64,000 nt of DNA, taken from Macrosoma leucophasiata. Lineage: Eukaryota > Arthropoda > Insecta > Lepidoptera > Hedylidae. Under the pieces are notes generated by a model. The model ran no database searches. It was not told the origin of the DNA and saw nothing but the letters and a program-made list of their open reading frames with translations. The position numbers were made by a program, and so were the translations under genes. The stretch lies in assembly GCA_036365455.1 (NCBI GenBank), contig JAWQUS010000004.1:4719501-4783500 (forward strand), in the 5' to 3' direction. This document shows positions 17,886 to 28,048 of this stretch, piece by piece (position 1 is the stretch's first letter; each line of letters opens with the position of its first letter).

Positions 17886-18100
17886 ATACGCATATACTCC
17901 TGTGAGTGTAACTAGTAGTGGGGCTATCTCCACATTAGGTATAAACCTGTGTCGCGGGTACCGTTATACACATACAACACTTACACAAATACCCAGACCC
18001 GAAACAAATATCTCCAGACCATGCAAATATTTGTCCCGGTGCGGGGATCGAATCCGCGACCCTTCGATTCAAACGGTCATCTCTCACCGGGTCGTCAACA
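17886..18100 (-). mobile_element. Family F tRNA-derived SINE
   Basis: The minus strand has GACGACCCGGTGAGAG, a box B-like GGGTCGCGGATTCGATCCCC, and the body with TGTTTCGGGTCTGGGTA. The tail has an extra GGGGCTATCTCC insertion relative to the copy at 60962. Confidence 0.75.
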
Positions 18101-18124
18101 TACACATTATTACTAGTACTCTGT

Positions 18125-18232
18125 AGACGAGGCCCGAGAGGTATGTCAGGACCGGGATATCTGGCGCTCTACACTCTCTGCCTAACCCGTTAGGGACCTG
18201 GCGTGAAGATACATACATACATAGAAGTAAGA
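18125..18232 (+). pseudogene. LINE ORF2 C-terminal remnant
   Basis: DEAREVCQDRDIWRSTLSA is followed by a frame ending at LGTW-type sequence and the ATACATACATAC tail. It is the same end as at 2660-2870, more severely 5'-truncated, with PNPLGT instead of PVRDLA after a single-base change in frame. Confidence 0.6.
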
Positions 18233-18244
18233 TAGCAAGCAAGA

Positions 18245-18426
18245 TTAGTGAATTAGGCTTCTGTAACAGTGCTCTAGCTGAACCGCTATCCGACTCAGCT
18301 AGAACACTTTACAAACTTGTTAATTTAAGACAAAGTTAAAGTTATTGTTTAGTTTGTTTACCTAACCAGGGCGACATAATCGCATGTGCGATAAAGCCCT
18401 TTAATTTAGAATTAAAAAAAAAAAAA
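18245..18426 (+). mobile_element. Poly(A)-ended retrotransposon tail, tentative
   Basis: The sequence TCGCATGTGCGATAAAGCCC is followed by a 14-A run, and an imperfect 14-bp hairpin lies at 18268-18308. This resembles a LINE 3' untranslated region, but only one copy is in the window. Confidence 0.4.
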
Positions 18427-18429
18427 CTC

Positions 18430-18705
18430 TACGTAACATAACTTCACGCCTGTAATCCCCGAAGGGGTAGACAGAAGTAAATGCATGTACATAAACATAT
18501 ATACAAACAACCATAAACAACCTAGATTCGCGGGTTACGTTTCGGCTCATAGGTGGCGAGCCTATTGACCTCTCACATTACCAAACTTCGAGGTACTGGA
18601 AAATTTCCAGAAAATGGAAAAAATTCTAATAGAACTATAGATAAAGGATTTCATACCGTTATTTCTGATAGCCCCCGACCCAGGAATCGAACCCAGCGTA
18701 TCCTA
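18430..18705 (-). mobile_element. Family B SINE, tRNA head partly lost
   Basis: The tail and body are complete in reverse (CCCCGAAGGGG, CCAGAAAATGGAAAAA). Box B is present (GGGTTCGATTCCTGGG), but the A-box half is replaced. Confidence 0.8.
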
Positions 18706-18895
18706 CATGTATTGTGTAGGTCGTAACTCGTTTGTATATAAGCAGGTAAATAAGGTTATTATATTTGAGGAACTTAAAGGACATTGTTCGGCGTCCATAC
18801 ATTATTCGCTACAAAACCTACAGCGAGAAAAAAACTTCCTCTTATTCCAACATATCATTAATGACATGTATTGATAATTGATTTAGAAATTTTTT

Positions 18896-19187
18896 ACTGG
18901 TGGTAGAGCTCCAGTGACGGAGCTCGCGGGCGTAGGCACCACCGCATTACCTAATATACTTGCCGTTAAATGGTAGTGTTCAGCACTATCGTGTTCCGGT
19001 CAGGTGGTAATGTACGGCTCTGTAATTTCCGGCAAAGAGGCATAACACCTAATGCCTCAGGAGTGGCAGCGCATTTGTATTTTGACCTCTGGTCATTGTG
19101 TGGGTGTCTATAGGCTGCAGTCATCACTTAACATCAATGTGAACTGCACGCTTGTTTGCCACTTTTATAACATTAAAAAAAAAAAAA
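18896..19187 (+). mobile_element. Family A element, full length
   Basis: Complete head to an A-run of about 17. Near-identical to 13063-13351, including the CCTAATGCCTCAGGAGTGGC variant, which indicates recent activity. Confidence 0.9.
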
Positions 19188-19446
19188 AAAATCTATATTT
19201 TTTCACCTGGCCGGTTTCAATTGAAAATTTACTATTGTACGGAACTTACCACTGAAACTGACTCTCACTTGACTCCATTTAATACATATTGATGTTTTTT
19301 TGCACATTATTAATGATGTATGGAGAGTTTGATTTTATTTGAGCATTTTATTTGATTATTAGGCCGTCACGATTTTGAAAAAAAGAATGATTTTGATGTG
19401 AGAATGAGAGACGATCAGTATTTATCACTTGTATTATTTATGTTCG
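19188..19446. other. Stretch with nothing recognised
   Basis: Short AT-rich gap between a family A and a family C element. Confidence 0.4.
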
Positions 19447-19800
19447 CGCATGGCCCAGCGGCTGGTGTAGATCGTAAGCGATCGGCTCGGTTGAGCACTA
19501 CGGGCGCGGTCGGGTAGTGTGATGGGTGACCGCTAGTGGCAAATTAAATGCGCGTTTCCGTGCTTCGGAGGGCACGTTAAGCCGTCGGTCCCGGTTGCTA
19601 TCGATAGATAGCAGTCGTTAAACCTTGTCGGAGGCCTTATGGGCGGTTTGAAAACATCCGACAGCGGGCTGGCCACTAACCCACCCACCTCCACCAATCC
19701 GCATTGGAGCAGCGTGGTGGAGTAAGCTCCAGGCCTCCCCCCAAAAAAGGGAGAGACTCGTGCCCAGCAGTGGGACGTATAATGGGTTGCCATTATTATT
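19447..19800 (+). mobile_element. Family C element, best-preserved copy
   Basis: The 5' part is GCGCATGGCCCAGCGGCTGG. GTGATGGGTGACCGCTAGTG at about 19520 resembles the 5S rRNA box C. CCGTCGGTCCCGGTTGCTAT and GGAGGCCTTATGGGCGG follow. The 3' end is CAGCAGTGGGACGTATAATG, then GTTGCCATTATTATT. A pol III-transcribed SINE is the likely class. Confidence 0.8.
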
Positions 19801-19974
19801 ACACACGCGAGTGAACTTATTAAGGGAGCAGCGACATTTTAACGATATTGTATAAACTTCGAAGTCTATCATATCGGTTGTATAGCTAGTAATTATTAAT
19901 CAATGGATGTCGTTCACCCACCCTAAGTCGGTTAAAATAAAACAAAAACGGAAATCAAACGCATTGACGCATTG

Positions 19975-20262
19975 GTGTGGTGGAGCTCCAGTGACGGAGC
20001 TCGCGGGCGTAGGCACCACCGCATTACCTAATATACTTGCTGCTAAATGGTAGTGTTCAACACTATCGTGTTCCGGTCAGGTGGTAATGTACGGCCCTGT
20101 AATTTCCGGCACAGAGGCATAAGACCTTAGGCCTCAGGAGTGGTAACGCATCTGCATTTTGACCTTGGTCTTTGTGTGGGTGTCTATAGGCTGCAGTCAT
20201 CACTTAACATCAATGTGAACTGCATGCATGTTTACCACTTCCATTACATAAAAAAAAAAAAA
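19975..20262 (+). mobile_element. Family A element abutting a tRNA-like repeat
   Basis: The head is slightly shortened (GTGGTGGAGCTCCAGTG). The A-tail runs directly into the tRNA-like cassette at 20263 and has replaced that cassette's usual left flank. Confidence 0.85.
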
Positions 20263-20335
20263 ACTTCGGTAGCTTAGTGGTAAAGCGGCTGGACTGGTTA
20301 TCCTTAGGTCGCAGATTCGATTCCTGCCCGAAGTC
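20263..20335 (+). tRNA. tRNA-like cassette
   Basis: The acceptor-like ACTTCGG pairs with CCGAAGT. The D-arm TAGCTTAGTGGTAAAGC and T-arm GCAGATTCGATTCCTGC (box B) are good. The anticodon region GGCTGGACTGGTTATCC does not form a proper five-pair stem. The right flank CAAATTTTTCTTACCG matches the family. Confidence 0.5.
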
Positions 20336-20681
20336 AAATTTTTCTTACCGTTTTTTCTTTCCCCGCCTCACTCAACCACCTTCCCCTCTTATGGGTGACG
20401 GTTGGTATTTTCTACGTGCTACGCACACAGGTGCACGTGTAAATACACGTCATTGATTGATGTCTGTGTAATAAAGACCAAATTAAGCGTTTGTATGGAA
20501 TTTTGGCGGAGTGTCCGCGGTGTGCTATCAGTGCATACGTAGGCAGTGTGCAACAGAGATAACGCGCTAAGAAGTTTGCCGATTGACTCTTTCGTAGGCT
20601 CGATATGCAACATTTCTATTTTATTTAGCTATCACGGTTGTGATATAACTTAATAACAGACGGACGGTCAGCGGAGTGTAA

Positions 20682-20821
20682 GGGTGAGATTCACAGACCG
20701 CACTACGACTTTACTTTGAGCAAAGTATGACTTAGAACTGTTAAAATCCATACTGTACTGACTAAGTTCTAAGTCATACTTTGCTTTGGTAAAATCGTAT
20801 TGCAGTCTGTGAATCTCACCC
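20682..20821. mobile_element. Harbinger-like MITE, copy 1
   Basis: GGGTGAGATTCACAGAC and GTCTGTGAATCTCACCC are terminal inverted repeats flanked by TAA on both sides. The arms pair imperfectly for about 60 bp. A TAA duplication and GGG start fit PIF/Harbinger-type MITEs. A second copy is at 56371. Confidence 0.8.
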
Positions 20822-20824
20822 TAA

Positions 20825-21165
20825 GTAATAGGGTCCCGTTTTACCCTCGGGGTGTGTAATTAAAAAAAAACATACAATATGTAGTTCTTTTTAAAGTCGG
20901 TTAAAATCGAAAGGACGATATTCAAATCATTCACAAACATATTTCACTAGTTTCACAAACCAGCTTCACATATAATTTGCTTTGTCTAACAAGACAGATA
21001 AAATCTGACTATACTCTATGTTAAATTGAAATTATCTCGTATAAATTATTCTAATCTGATTTTAGAGGGCTTCATGTGAACATACTATTGTTTTGCGACC
21101 ATATGTTCTGTTTGTGTTGTAATGTTAAGGTGCTTTCATATTGACTTGCTTAATTAATTTTATAT
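20825..21165. other. Stretch with nothing recognised
   Basis: No gene, fold or repeat family is seen. Confidence 0.4.
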
Positions 21166-21169
21166 ATTT

Positions 21170-21475
21170 CGGCCTCAGTGGCCTAGTGGTAGCAGGCCAA
21201 TAGTACTACACTGGGTTTCGGAGTTCGATTCCCGTGTCGTGGGCTATCAGAGGTGTTGAATCCTTTTATCTCTGATTCTATTGTTTTTTCTTAATTTCCT
21301 AGAAGTTTCCCAGTAACTCGGGGGTTGGGAATGTGCTTGGAGATGTCAACAGGCTCGCCACCTGTTACATGGGCCTAAACGTAACCGGCGAGTCGTGAGT
21401 GTTGGCACGTATGCTTGAATGCATGCATTTACCTCTGCCTACCCCTTTGGGGATTACAGGCGTGAAGTTACGTAC
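21170..21475 (+). mobile_element. Family B SINE, first of a dimer
   Basis: Head CGGCCTCAGTGGCCTAGTGG, box B GGAGTTCGATTCCCGTG, tail ending GGCGTGAAGTTACGTA. A second copy begins immediately after. Confidence 0.9.
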
Positions 21476-22046
21476 TGCATCAGTAGCCTAGTGGTGGCAG
21501 GCCACTAGTAGGTACTACGCTAAACTCATGGTTTCGATTCCCGTGTCGTGGGCTATCAGAGGTGTGGAATCCTTTTCTCTGATTCAATCGTTTTATTTTT
21601 TATTTTTCTGGATGTTTCCCAGTAATTGTGGGTCAACAAGCTCGCCACCTGTTACATTTTTTTTTTTTTTTTTTTATGTTACGGAAGTGGCAAACAAGCA
21701 TGCAGTTCACATTGATGTTAAGTGATGACTGCAGCCTATAGACACCCACATGAAGACCAAGGCCAAAATGCAGATGCGTTACCACCCCTGAGGCCTAAGG
21801 TGTTATGCCTTTGTGCCGGAAATTACAGGGCCGTACATTACCACCTAACCGGAACACGATAGTGCTGAACACTACCATTTAGCGGCAAGTAAATTAGGTA
21901 ATGCGGTGGTGCCTACGCCCGCGATTTCCGTCACTGGAGCTCTACCACCAGTAAAAATGGACAATAACTTAACAGGCGAATGGTGGGTGTTCGCATGTTT
22001 CCTTGCATTTACTTCTGCTTACCCTTTTGGAGCGTGAAGTTACGTT
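21476..22046 (+). mobile_element. Family B SINE, second of a dimer, split by family A
   Basis: The left part 21476-21656 ends at CTCGCCACCTGTTACA. The right part resumes at about 21956 with ATGGACAATAACTTAACAGG and runs to GAGCGTGAAGTTACG. The intervening 21657-21953 is a family A copy. Confidence 0.85.
21657..21953 (-). mobile_element. Family A element nested in family B
   Basis: A full-length copy with an 18-T run at its 3' end and ACCACCAGT at its 5' end, sitting inside the second SINE of the family B dimer. It is therefore younger than that dimer. Confidence 0.9.
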
Positions 22047-22074
22047 TGTACGTGTGTTTTACAGCTTAAGCTGT

Positions 22075-22262
22075 AGTAGTTACTAGTGGTAGAGTTTCTG
22101 TGTCAGAAATCGAGGACGTTAGCAGATCGCATTACCCAATCAATTTGCCGCAAAATGATAATTTTCAGCATTATCATGTTTCGATCAAATGTTTATAGGA
22201 AAACTTAAGTGAGCATATCATCGCAATTTTGCGGTAGAGGCATAACTGCGCAGAACTCAGGG
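22075..22262 (+). mobile_element. Family A element, old, 3' part replaced
   Basis: ACTAGTGGTAGAGTTTCTG, CATTATCATGTTTCGATCAA and CATAACTGCGCAGAACTCAG align to the family with many changes. At 22263 a younger reverse copy takes over. Confidence 0.65.
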
Positions 22263-22515
22263 GTGGCAGTTCATATTGATGTTAAGTGATGACTGCAGCC
22301 TATAGACACCCACACAAAGACCAGAGATCAAAATTCAGATGCGTTACCACTCCTGAGGCCTAAGGTGTTATGTCTCTGTGCCGGAAATTACAGGGATGTA
22401 CATTACCACCTGACCGGAATACGATAGTGCTGAACACCATTTAGCAGCAAGTATATAAGGCAATGCGGTGGTGCCTTCGTCCGCGAGCTTCGTCACTGGA
22501 GCTCTACCACAAGTA
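22263..22515 (-). mobile_element. Family A element, head-to-tail partner of older copy
   Basis: From GTTCATATTGATGTTAAGTG to GCTCTACCACAAGT. The A-tail is missing because it joins the older plus-strand copy directly. Confidence 0.8.
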
Positions 22516-23109
22516 AAAATTAGTTATAATAATTAGGTATGGTATTATAGTCAAATTTAACAATAACATTTAGGTACTTTTGCAGAGACTGCGAAGGCAT
22601 TGCATCGGCGTATTTTTTGCATATTGAAAGATATCAAGATTGAAAGATTCCTTTATCATCTGACAGATAATAGAGGTTAACTTTACCATTGTCCAGCGCA
22701 AGTACAGCCAGTTACGGTTTGCAGTTAAATTATGTCGTCATTTAACAATTTTCAAACGGTAGAGCTTATTTTTTACTAACCGATACCTTAACAAATGGTT
22801 AAAGTTAAAATAAGATGATGCCATCCACCCTTAGTAATGTAATATGTACCTACCTGAATAGAAATCCAAGATCTAATTATCAATGACATTATTGCTTCGG
22901 ACCTTCGTTCAGTAAGTCAAGCACGTGCCGAGTTTTTACAGGCCAGGTACCGCCGAGGAAAGCTAATTGGTATCTTATTAGGCCCACTCAGGTTCGCGAC
23001 GCGAAGTGTAGATAAGCTCGAATGTCGCAGAGAAAACTGATTTTTTTTATTTTCACTATCTATGTGCATATATAATGCAATTTTGCTATAGCATAGTTTT
23101 GAAATTATT
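22516..23109. other. Stretch with nothing recognised
   Basis: No recognised repeat or plausible exon is visible. Confidence 0.4.
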
Positions 23110-23405
23110 CAAGTTTTTGTATTATTTTCGCAATGACATATACTAGTGAAATATTTTTTTTTAAACAAAATGTAAAGAAAAATTTGACTTCAGGCGAGAC
23201 TCCAACTTGCGGCCACTGGGAACCTAGTCCAGCCGCTCTTGCATCTGAGCTACCGAAGTCTACACCCAAGTTGTCAAATCTTTCCTTCACATTTATTGCA
23301 TTGCTTTACGGTGGCAGCAGCGACATCTATTGCCAACAATGCTAGTTTGATAGTTAAGCAACCGGTATAATAAACTTTGCAGTTTATGAAATATCGTAAA
23401 GAAGT
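23110..23405. repeat. Dispersed monomer of the 307-bp array unit
   Basis: Order and content match the array at 10051-10911 (TTTCCTTCACATTTATTGCA, TTGCTTTACGGTGGCAGCAG, GAAATATCGTAAAGAAGT) at perhaps 80% similarity. The unit was therefore dispersed before or independently of the tandem array. Confidence 0.85.
23186..23260 (-). tRNA. tRNA-like cassette in the dispersed monomer
   Basis: GACTTCGGTAGCTCAGATGC begins the minus strand. The T-arm is damaged (GCAAGTTGGAGTCTCGC lacks the TTC of box B), so pol III activity is unlikely. Confidence 0.45.
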
Positions 23406-23549
23406 TGCAAAAATATATTGTCACAAATTTACATAATAATTCAGGTCAAATTGTAGGACATTAATTTAAGAGAGTGTCTGTGATCTGAAAAATATTTAGT
23501 TACTATCATTTCAGCCCTAAGACGTCCACCCCATAAAGGCATTATGTTT

Positions 23550-23721
23550 TTTTTTATGCTATGAAAGTGGCAAACAAGCATGCAGCTCACATTGATGTTA
23601 AATGATGACTGCACCCTATAGACACCCACACAAAGACCAAGATCAAAATGCAGATGTGTTACTTACATCACTTAACATCAATGTGAACTGCAAGCTTGTA
23701 TGCCACTTTCATTACATAAAA
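23550..23721. mobile_element. Family A foldback pair, tails outward
   Basis: The minus-strand copy 23550-23664 (poly(T) to GCAGATGTGTTAC) is followed at once by a plus-strand copy fragment 23665-23721 (ACATCACTTAACATCAATGT to the A-run). The two 3' ends face outward and the ~55-bp arms can pair. Confidence 0.8.
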
Positions 23722-23759
23722 AAACATGAATCACGTGTTTGTTTGCCACTTCGTAACGA

Positions 23760-24257
23760 AAAAAAAGTTTCACATTTTTTCCTATTTACTCATCTTTAGC
23801 TATTTGGTCCAACAGCCAATCGTCAATGTGAAACCTCCTTAACATTAAAAACGTGACGCATCAACATTATTTCTATTTGCTGTACAGTTAGAATCGATTT
23901 TCACCATCGGTTGCACAAGGTAAGCAAAAAAACGACCAAATTACGGAACCCACGCGTTAGAGTAGCCAAGTCCGAGAGAAAAAACAAAAGCGATGGCGTT
24001 TGCGTTTCCTATTCATAGATTTCGCAGTGTTGTATTTTACGTAAACGTTAGTGAAGAAGTGGTAGCTACAGGATCTTTTTTTGTTTGATGAAAGGAGACA
24101 AATGAATAATTCACATATGAGTCAGATTTGTTTGGAGGATGTTTGTATAAATGTTTATATGTCGTGAACATAATATTAACTTTCCTTTTACGATTCTTGT
24201 TAGAGGTCAATGTTTAGTGTATGTATTTTTGATTGCTAGTGCATAGAATCGAAAACG
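23760..24257. other. Stretch with nothing recognised
   Basis: No repeat family or coding frame is supported. Confidence 0.4.
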
Positions 24258-24562
24258 CCTTACTTCACGCCTGTAATCCCCGAAGGTGTAGGCAGAGGTA
24301 AATGCATGCATTCAATCGTACATGCAAACGATTCGCCGGTTACGTTTTTTAGCCCATGTCACAGATGGCGAGTCTTGTGACATCTCCAGGCACATTTCCA
24401 ATCTTATAAGTCCTAGAAAACTTCCAGAAAATGGAAAACTCCCAATAGAACTAGAGATAAAGGATTTTACACCGTTATCTCTAATATCCTCTGATTCGGG
24501 AATCGAACCCAGGACGCCAGCGTATTAGTAGTGGCCTGCTACCACTAGGTTACTGAGGCAGT
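24258..24562 (-). mobile_element. Family B SINE, full length
   Basis: Minus strand: CTGCCTCAGTAACCTAGTGG, box B GGGTTCGATTCCCGAA, body, CACCTTCGGGG tail. Directly followed by an old family A copy. Confidence 0.85.
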
Positions 24563-24922
24563 GTAATGTTAAGTGATGACTGCAGCCTATAGGTACACAT
24601 CAACACAAAAACCAGAGGTAAAAACTTTTGGTGTGCCACTCCTGAGATCGTAGTTGTGATGTGTCTGTGATAGGTATTACGGGGCCATACATTACCATCT
24701 AACTAGAACATTATAGCATAACACCTTAGGCCTCAGGAGTGGTAACGCATCTGCATTTTGACCTTGGTCTTTGTTTGGGTGTCTATAAGCTGCAGTCATC
24801 ACTTAACATCAATGTGAACTGCATGATTGTTTGCCACTTTCATCACAAAAAAAGAAAGTGACGAACACTACCACTTGGTGGCTGACACAGATTACGTAAT
24901 GTGGTGGTGTCTGCGCCATCGA
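24563..24922 (-). mobile_element. Family A element, old, interrupted
   Basis: It begins ATGTTAAGTGATGACTGCAG and continues to AACATTATAG at 24714. After the insertion at 24715-24850 it resumes with GACGAACACTACCACTTGGT and ATGTGGTGGTGTCTGCGCC. It belongs to the diverged subfamily. Confidence 0.7.
24715..24850 (+). mobile_element. Family A element, young, nested in old copy
   Basis: It starts at CATAACACCTTAGGCCTCAG (5'-truncated) and ends in an A-run at about 24850. It sits inside the older reverse-oriented family member. Confidence 0.85.
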
Positions 24923-24961
24923 GTCGCTACTCTGCTGATAGAGCAGAGAATAAGACTAGGT

Positions 24962-25034
24962 GTATATTGAACTAAAATGATTTTCAACATTATTTTTGTG
25001 AAATGATAATAAAAATCATTTTAGTTCAATATAC
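24962..25034. repeat. Family J inverted repeat, 23-bp arms
   Basis: Arms 24962-24984 and 25012-25034 pair exactly around a 27-nt loop. GTGAGATAAATCCGT and TAGCTCGCGAAAACCTAAGA follow, as at the family J array near 63790. Confidence 0.85.
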
Positions 25035-25215
25035 GTGAGATAAATCCGTAAAAATTGATTTATTTCAGCTAGCTCGCGAAAACCTAAGAATAAATATCAC
25101 GTTTATATATTCGTAGATATCCAAGGGTCATATTCACTATTTTGCAATGTGAACTGCATACTTTTCTTACATAAACCCGCGAATATGTCCGAATATTCTG
25201 ACAACATTGAACGTT

Positions 25216-25440
25216 TCATTTCCGCGATACAAAAAAGCTTGGACGTCGTACGTTGACATTAGCTTCCATTCCAGCATTTCCAGCTATAAAATTGGACTGG
25301 AGTCCAACTAATATAGGTGGAATTTTTCCACTGCAAGGCTTTTCATTTCCGTAGAACCGCAAGTCGTGATTAAAGAAATGGATTACAGACCGTTGCATTG
25401 CTTTCAAAGTTTTCTGCCATAAATTTGCAGCTTTTATCAT
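25216..25440 (-). CDS. Unrecognised 74-codon open frame
   Basis: The frame runs from ATG at 25440 (in-frame stop 12 bases upstream) to TGA at 25216. Composition is protein-like, with motifs NLWQKTLKAMQRSVIHFF and IPPILVGLQSNFIAGNAG, and GC content above the flanks. There is no signal peptide, membrane segment or known domain I recognise. It could be a decayed retrocopy, a transposon fragment or chance. Confidence 0.2.
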   Translation of the reverse strand: MIKAANLWQKTLKAMQRSVIHFFNHDLRFYGNEKPCSGKIPPILVGLQSNFIAGNAGMEANVNVRRPSFFVSRK

Positions 25441-25504
25441 TTGTTGCCAATTTTATGATGGTGTACTTTAGTTGCCTGTTAAGTATATCGCAGGGTTGGT
25501 ATGG

Positions 25505-25540
25505 TTAAAAAGAAAGAAAAGAAAGAAAGAAAAAAAATAT
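25505..25540 (+). repeat. GAAA microsatellite
   Basis: Imperfect AAAG/GAAA repeats over about 35 bp. Confidence 0.8.
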
Positions 25541-25920
25541 ATGTGGACAGCACAGAGACACGAAAAGCAAAATTATTAGAAGTAGATTACAAATAAATGT
25601 TAACAAAAAAAGAGATTAAGTCTCACGGCTGGTCCAAATGGGATCCTAGATCAGCTTTATGTCAAATCGAGAACATCTAACGACTTGACGCTGATTTTCA
25701 TCTGTGTTCCATGAATGTCAAGCAGGTTTTAGACCATTTATTAAGCCATTGTTCATAACATTAACTTGATACTGTTAAAAAACGTTTTTTTAAATACATA
25801 TATTCTATATTTATACAATGTAAATAAATATTCTTTTCATATATATTGCGTATTTAAACCGATAGTGTAAACGGTTAGAGAAGATGAAACTCGAGGTGAC
25901 AAGGTGATGTCCACAACATA

Positions 25921-26195
25921 ACTGCTTCAGAAGTCTAATCGTAGCAGGCCACTAGCGCCACACTGGGTTCGATCCCCGGGCCGGAGGCTATCAGAGAAGA
26001 AGGAGGAATTGTCTTTTATCTCTGGTGCAATTGGTATTTTTCCATTTTCTGGAAGTTTCCCAGTGCCACCCTCAGAGTTTGGTAATGTGTCCGGAGATGA
26101 CATTAGGCTCATTACATGGCCTAAAAAGCAACCGGTGAATCATGGGTGTGTTGATGAAATGTATGCTCGAATGAGTGCGTGAAGTTTCGTTCCTG
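25921..26195 (+). mobile_element. Family B SINE, tail altered
   Basis: CTGCTTCAGAAGTCTAATCG head, GGGTTCGATCCCCGGG box B, and the TTCTGGAAGTTTCCCAG body. The end lacks the UUCG hairpin and reads GAGTGCGTGAAGTTTCG. Confidence 0.8.
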
Positions 26196-26199
26196 AAAA

Positions 26200-26475
26200 C
26201 TTTGAGCGGTCATTTTACTCAACATGGTTGGTTGAGGAAGTGTGTGATGTAAGGGTGCAGGTTCTGTTGTTCTACAGACATTGGGTAAGAGACAAACGCC
26301 TCCTGTCTTGGTTCAGATTGCGAACAAGGAGACGTAAAACAATCTAATAGGTGCGAAACTATTCCCTAATCCCGTCGCTGATGCACGCCAGTCGAAAAAC
26401 CGCTGGATGACTAGATCTCCGATCGAGATGACGGAATATGCATAAAATTTAAAATTGTCTCAAATATTTTTTTCT
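26200..26475. other. Stretch with nothing recognised
   Basis: No feature is supported between the family B copy and the next foldback. Confidence 0.4.
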
Positions 26476-26481
26476 TGAATA

Positions 26482-26554
26482 AAAAAAAAAACTTTGTAAT
26501 TATAATATGACGATAATAAGTATCGTCATATTATAATTACAAAGTTTTTTTTTT
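26482..26554. repeat. Perfect 34-bp inverted repeat, 5-nt loop
   Basis: Arms 26482-26515 and 26521-26554 are exact around ATAAG. The outer bases are A- and T-runs. Confidence 0.95.
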
Positions 26555-27040
26555 ATTTACTAATTATTTAAGGCCATTAAATATTAAGTAAATAGTGCAA
26601 AATAAGGGAATGAAATTAAAACTTCCAAACGAAAATCGCAACGTCGCGGGTGATCCTACCTCAATTGCGTATTCACCATCAGACCCATTATAAACCAAAA
26701 GAAAACGATAAATCAAAGGATTGGTAAAGCGCATCCATATTTAACGATCAGCAGAAACCGATGCATTGACAAAGCTAATTGAAATGCAATTGAATTTAAA
26801 CAATCGCATTAAAAAAACCAGCTCACTGCGACTGAGGGATTCGTATAAATTAAAGCACTGATCGTTGTTCTGCCACAAATATAGACTGAATTCGAGAACA
26901 AACTTACTTTTGTAATTGAAAAACGTTTTTCTTCATACATGACTTAAATCACGATCTGTTTACCAAGTATATTTCATGTCAATGTAGGTACAGTACTCAA
27001 CAATTAATATTGTTCATCGAGCCTGCGAAATAGACGATCG
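26555..27040. other. Stretch with nothing recognised
   Basis: AT-rich, no repeat family or exon identified. Confidence 0.4.
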
Positions 27041-27044
27041 GTTC

Positions 27045-27220
27045 GTTGTCTGTCTGTCTGTCTCAGACAGACAGACAGACAACGTCCAAACGACTAAACC
27101 GATTTTAATGAAATTTGGTACAGAGATAGAGCTGACTTTTGAGAAAGAACATAGGCTACTTAGTCAATTATAAAACGACATCCACGCGGGCAAAGCCGCG
27201 GGCACCAGCTGGTTTATTAT
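27045..27220 (-). mobile_element. CCCGCGGCTTTGCCCGCGTG-type repeat with CAGA foldback
   Basis: The minus strand begins CCAGCTGGTGCCCGCGGCTT and continues to ACCAAATTTCATTAAAATCG and a CAGA run. Instead of ending, the run folds back: GTTGTCTGTCTG-type arms 27045-27063 and 27065-27083 (19 bp) with a 1-nt loop. Confidence 0.75.
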
Positions 27221-27765
27221 ATATTTTTAAATCAAATTATAAATAAAATTTCAATTTCACCCATCGAAATATATATTTATACTTCAACACCTACTAAAAG
27301 AGAACTAATCCCAACATTTAACAAACGAAAAAAAAAATCGCACTAAACAAAGCAAAAGCTATTTAATAATTAATATCAGAGTAATAATAGTCCTCGATCC
27401 GATCAAAGAGGCTATAAATTTCATTATTGGCGTCGATTATTAGTGATTCGCTTACCGGTTTACTTCGCTGATTAAAGCTTACGTTCGTTTTAGTTTTGAC
27501 GAGGAAAAAGAACGAAAGATTCGCTTTCTATGTGAAAGGTTCTAATTGGGTCCCAAATTGGTGAATTTATTAGTAAAAGGGCCATTTGAAGCGTGATTAA
27601 TGTTAGAAAAAGTTATGAGTTGACTTTGTATTTGGAAATATCAGGTGTGGAGATTAACATCTCTAATCGTAAATTCTTGATTTACTACCTTATTATTAAG
27701 TCCATCTGACGAATCTTTTATCCCTCTGATTAATTAACATTTTAATTTACTTATTTTTATATACT
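27221..27765. other. Stretch with nothing recognised
   Basis: No repeat family, RNA fold or plausible exon is visible. Confidence 0.4.
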
Positions 27766-27767
27766 GG

Positions 27768-28048
27768 TGGTAGAGTTCCAGTGTCCGAGCTCGCGGGCGT
27801 AGGCACCACCGCATTACCTAATATACTTGCTGCTAAATGGTAGTGTTCAGCACTATCGTGTTCCGGTCAGGTGGTAATGTACGGCCCTGTAATTTTCGGC
27901 ACAGAGGCATAACACCATAGGCCTCAGGAGTGGTAACGCATCTGCATTTTGACCTGTGGTCTCTGTGTGGGTGTCTATAGGCTGCGGTCATCACTTAACA
28001 TCAATGTGAACTGCATGCTTGTTTGCCACTTTTATAACATAAAAAAAA
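27768..28048 (+). mobile_element. Family A element, full length
   Basis: Complete with a slightly changed head (GAGTTCCAGTGTCCGAGCTC) and short A-tail. A diverged ~55-bp family A scrap in reverse follows at about 28056-28110. Confidence 0.9.

Noticed and set aside
17730..17915. Recurrent short frames such as GVYRLQSSLNINVNC and SHCWARVSPFFGGRPGAYS
   Set aside because: These appear wherever family A or family C is present and follow the repeat consensus. They lack a conserved start, stop or length.
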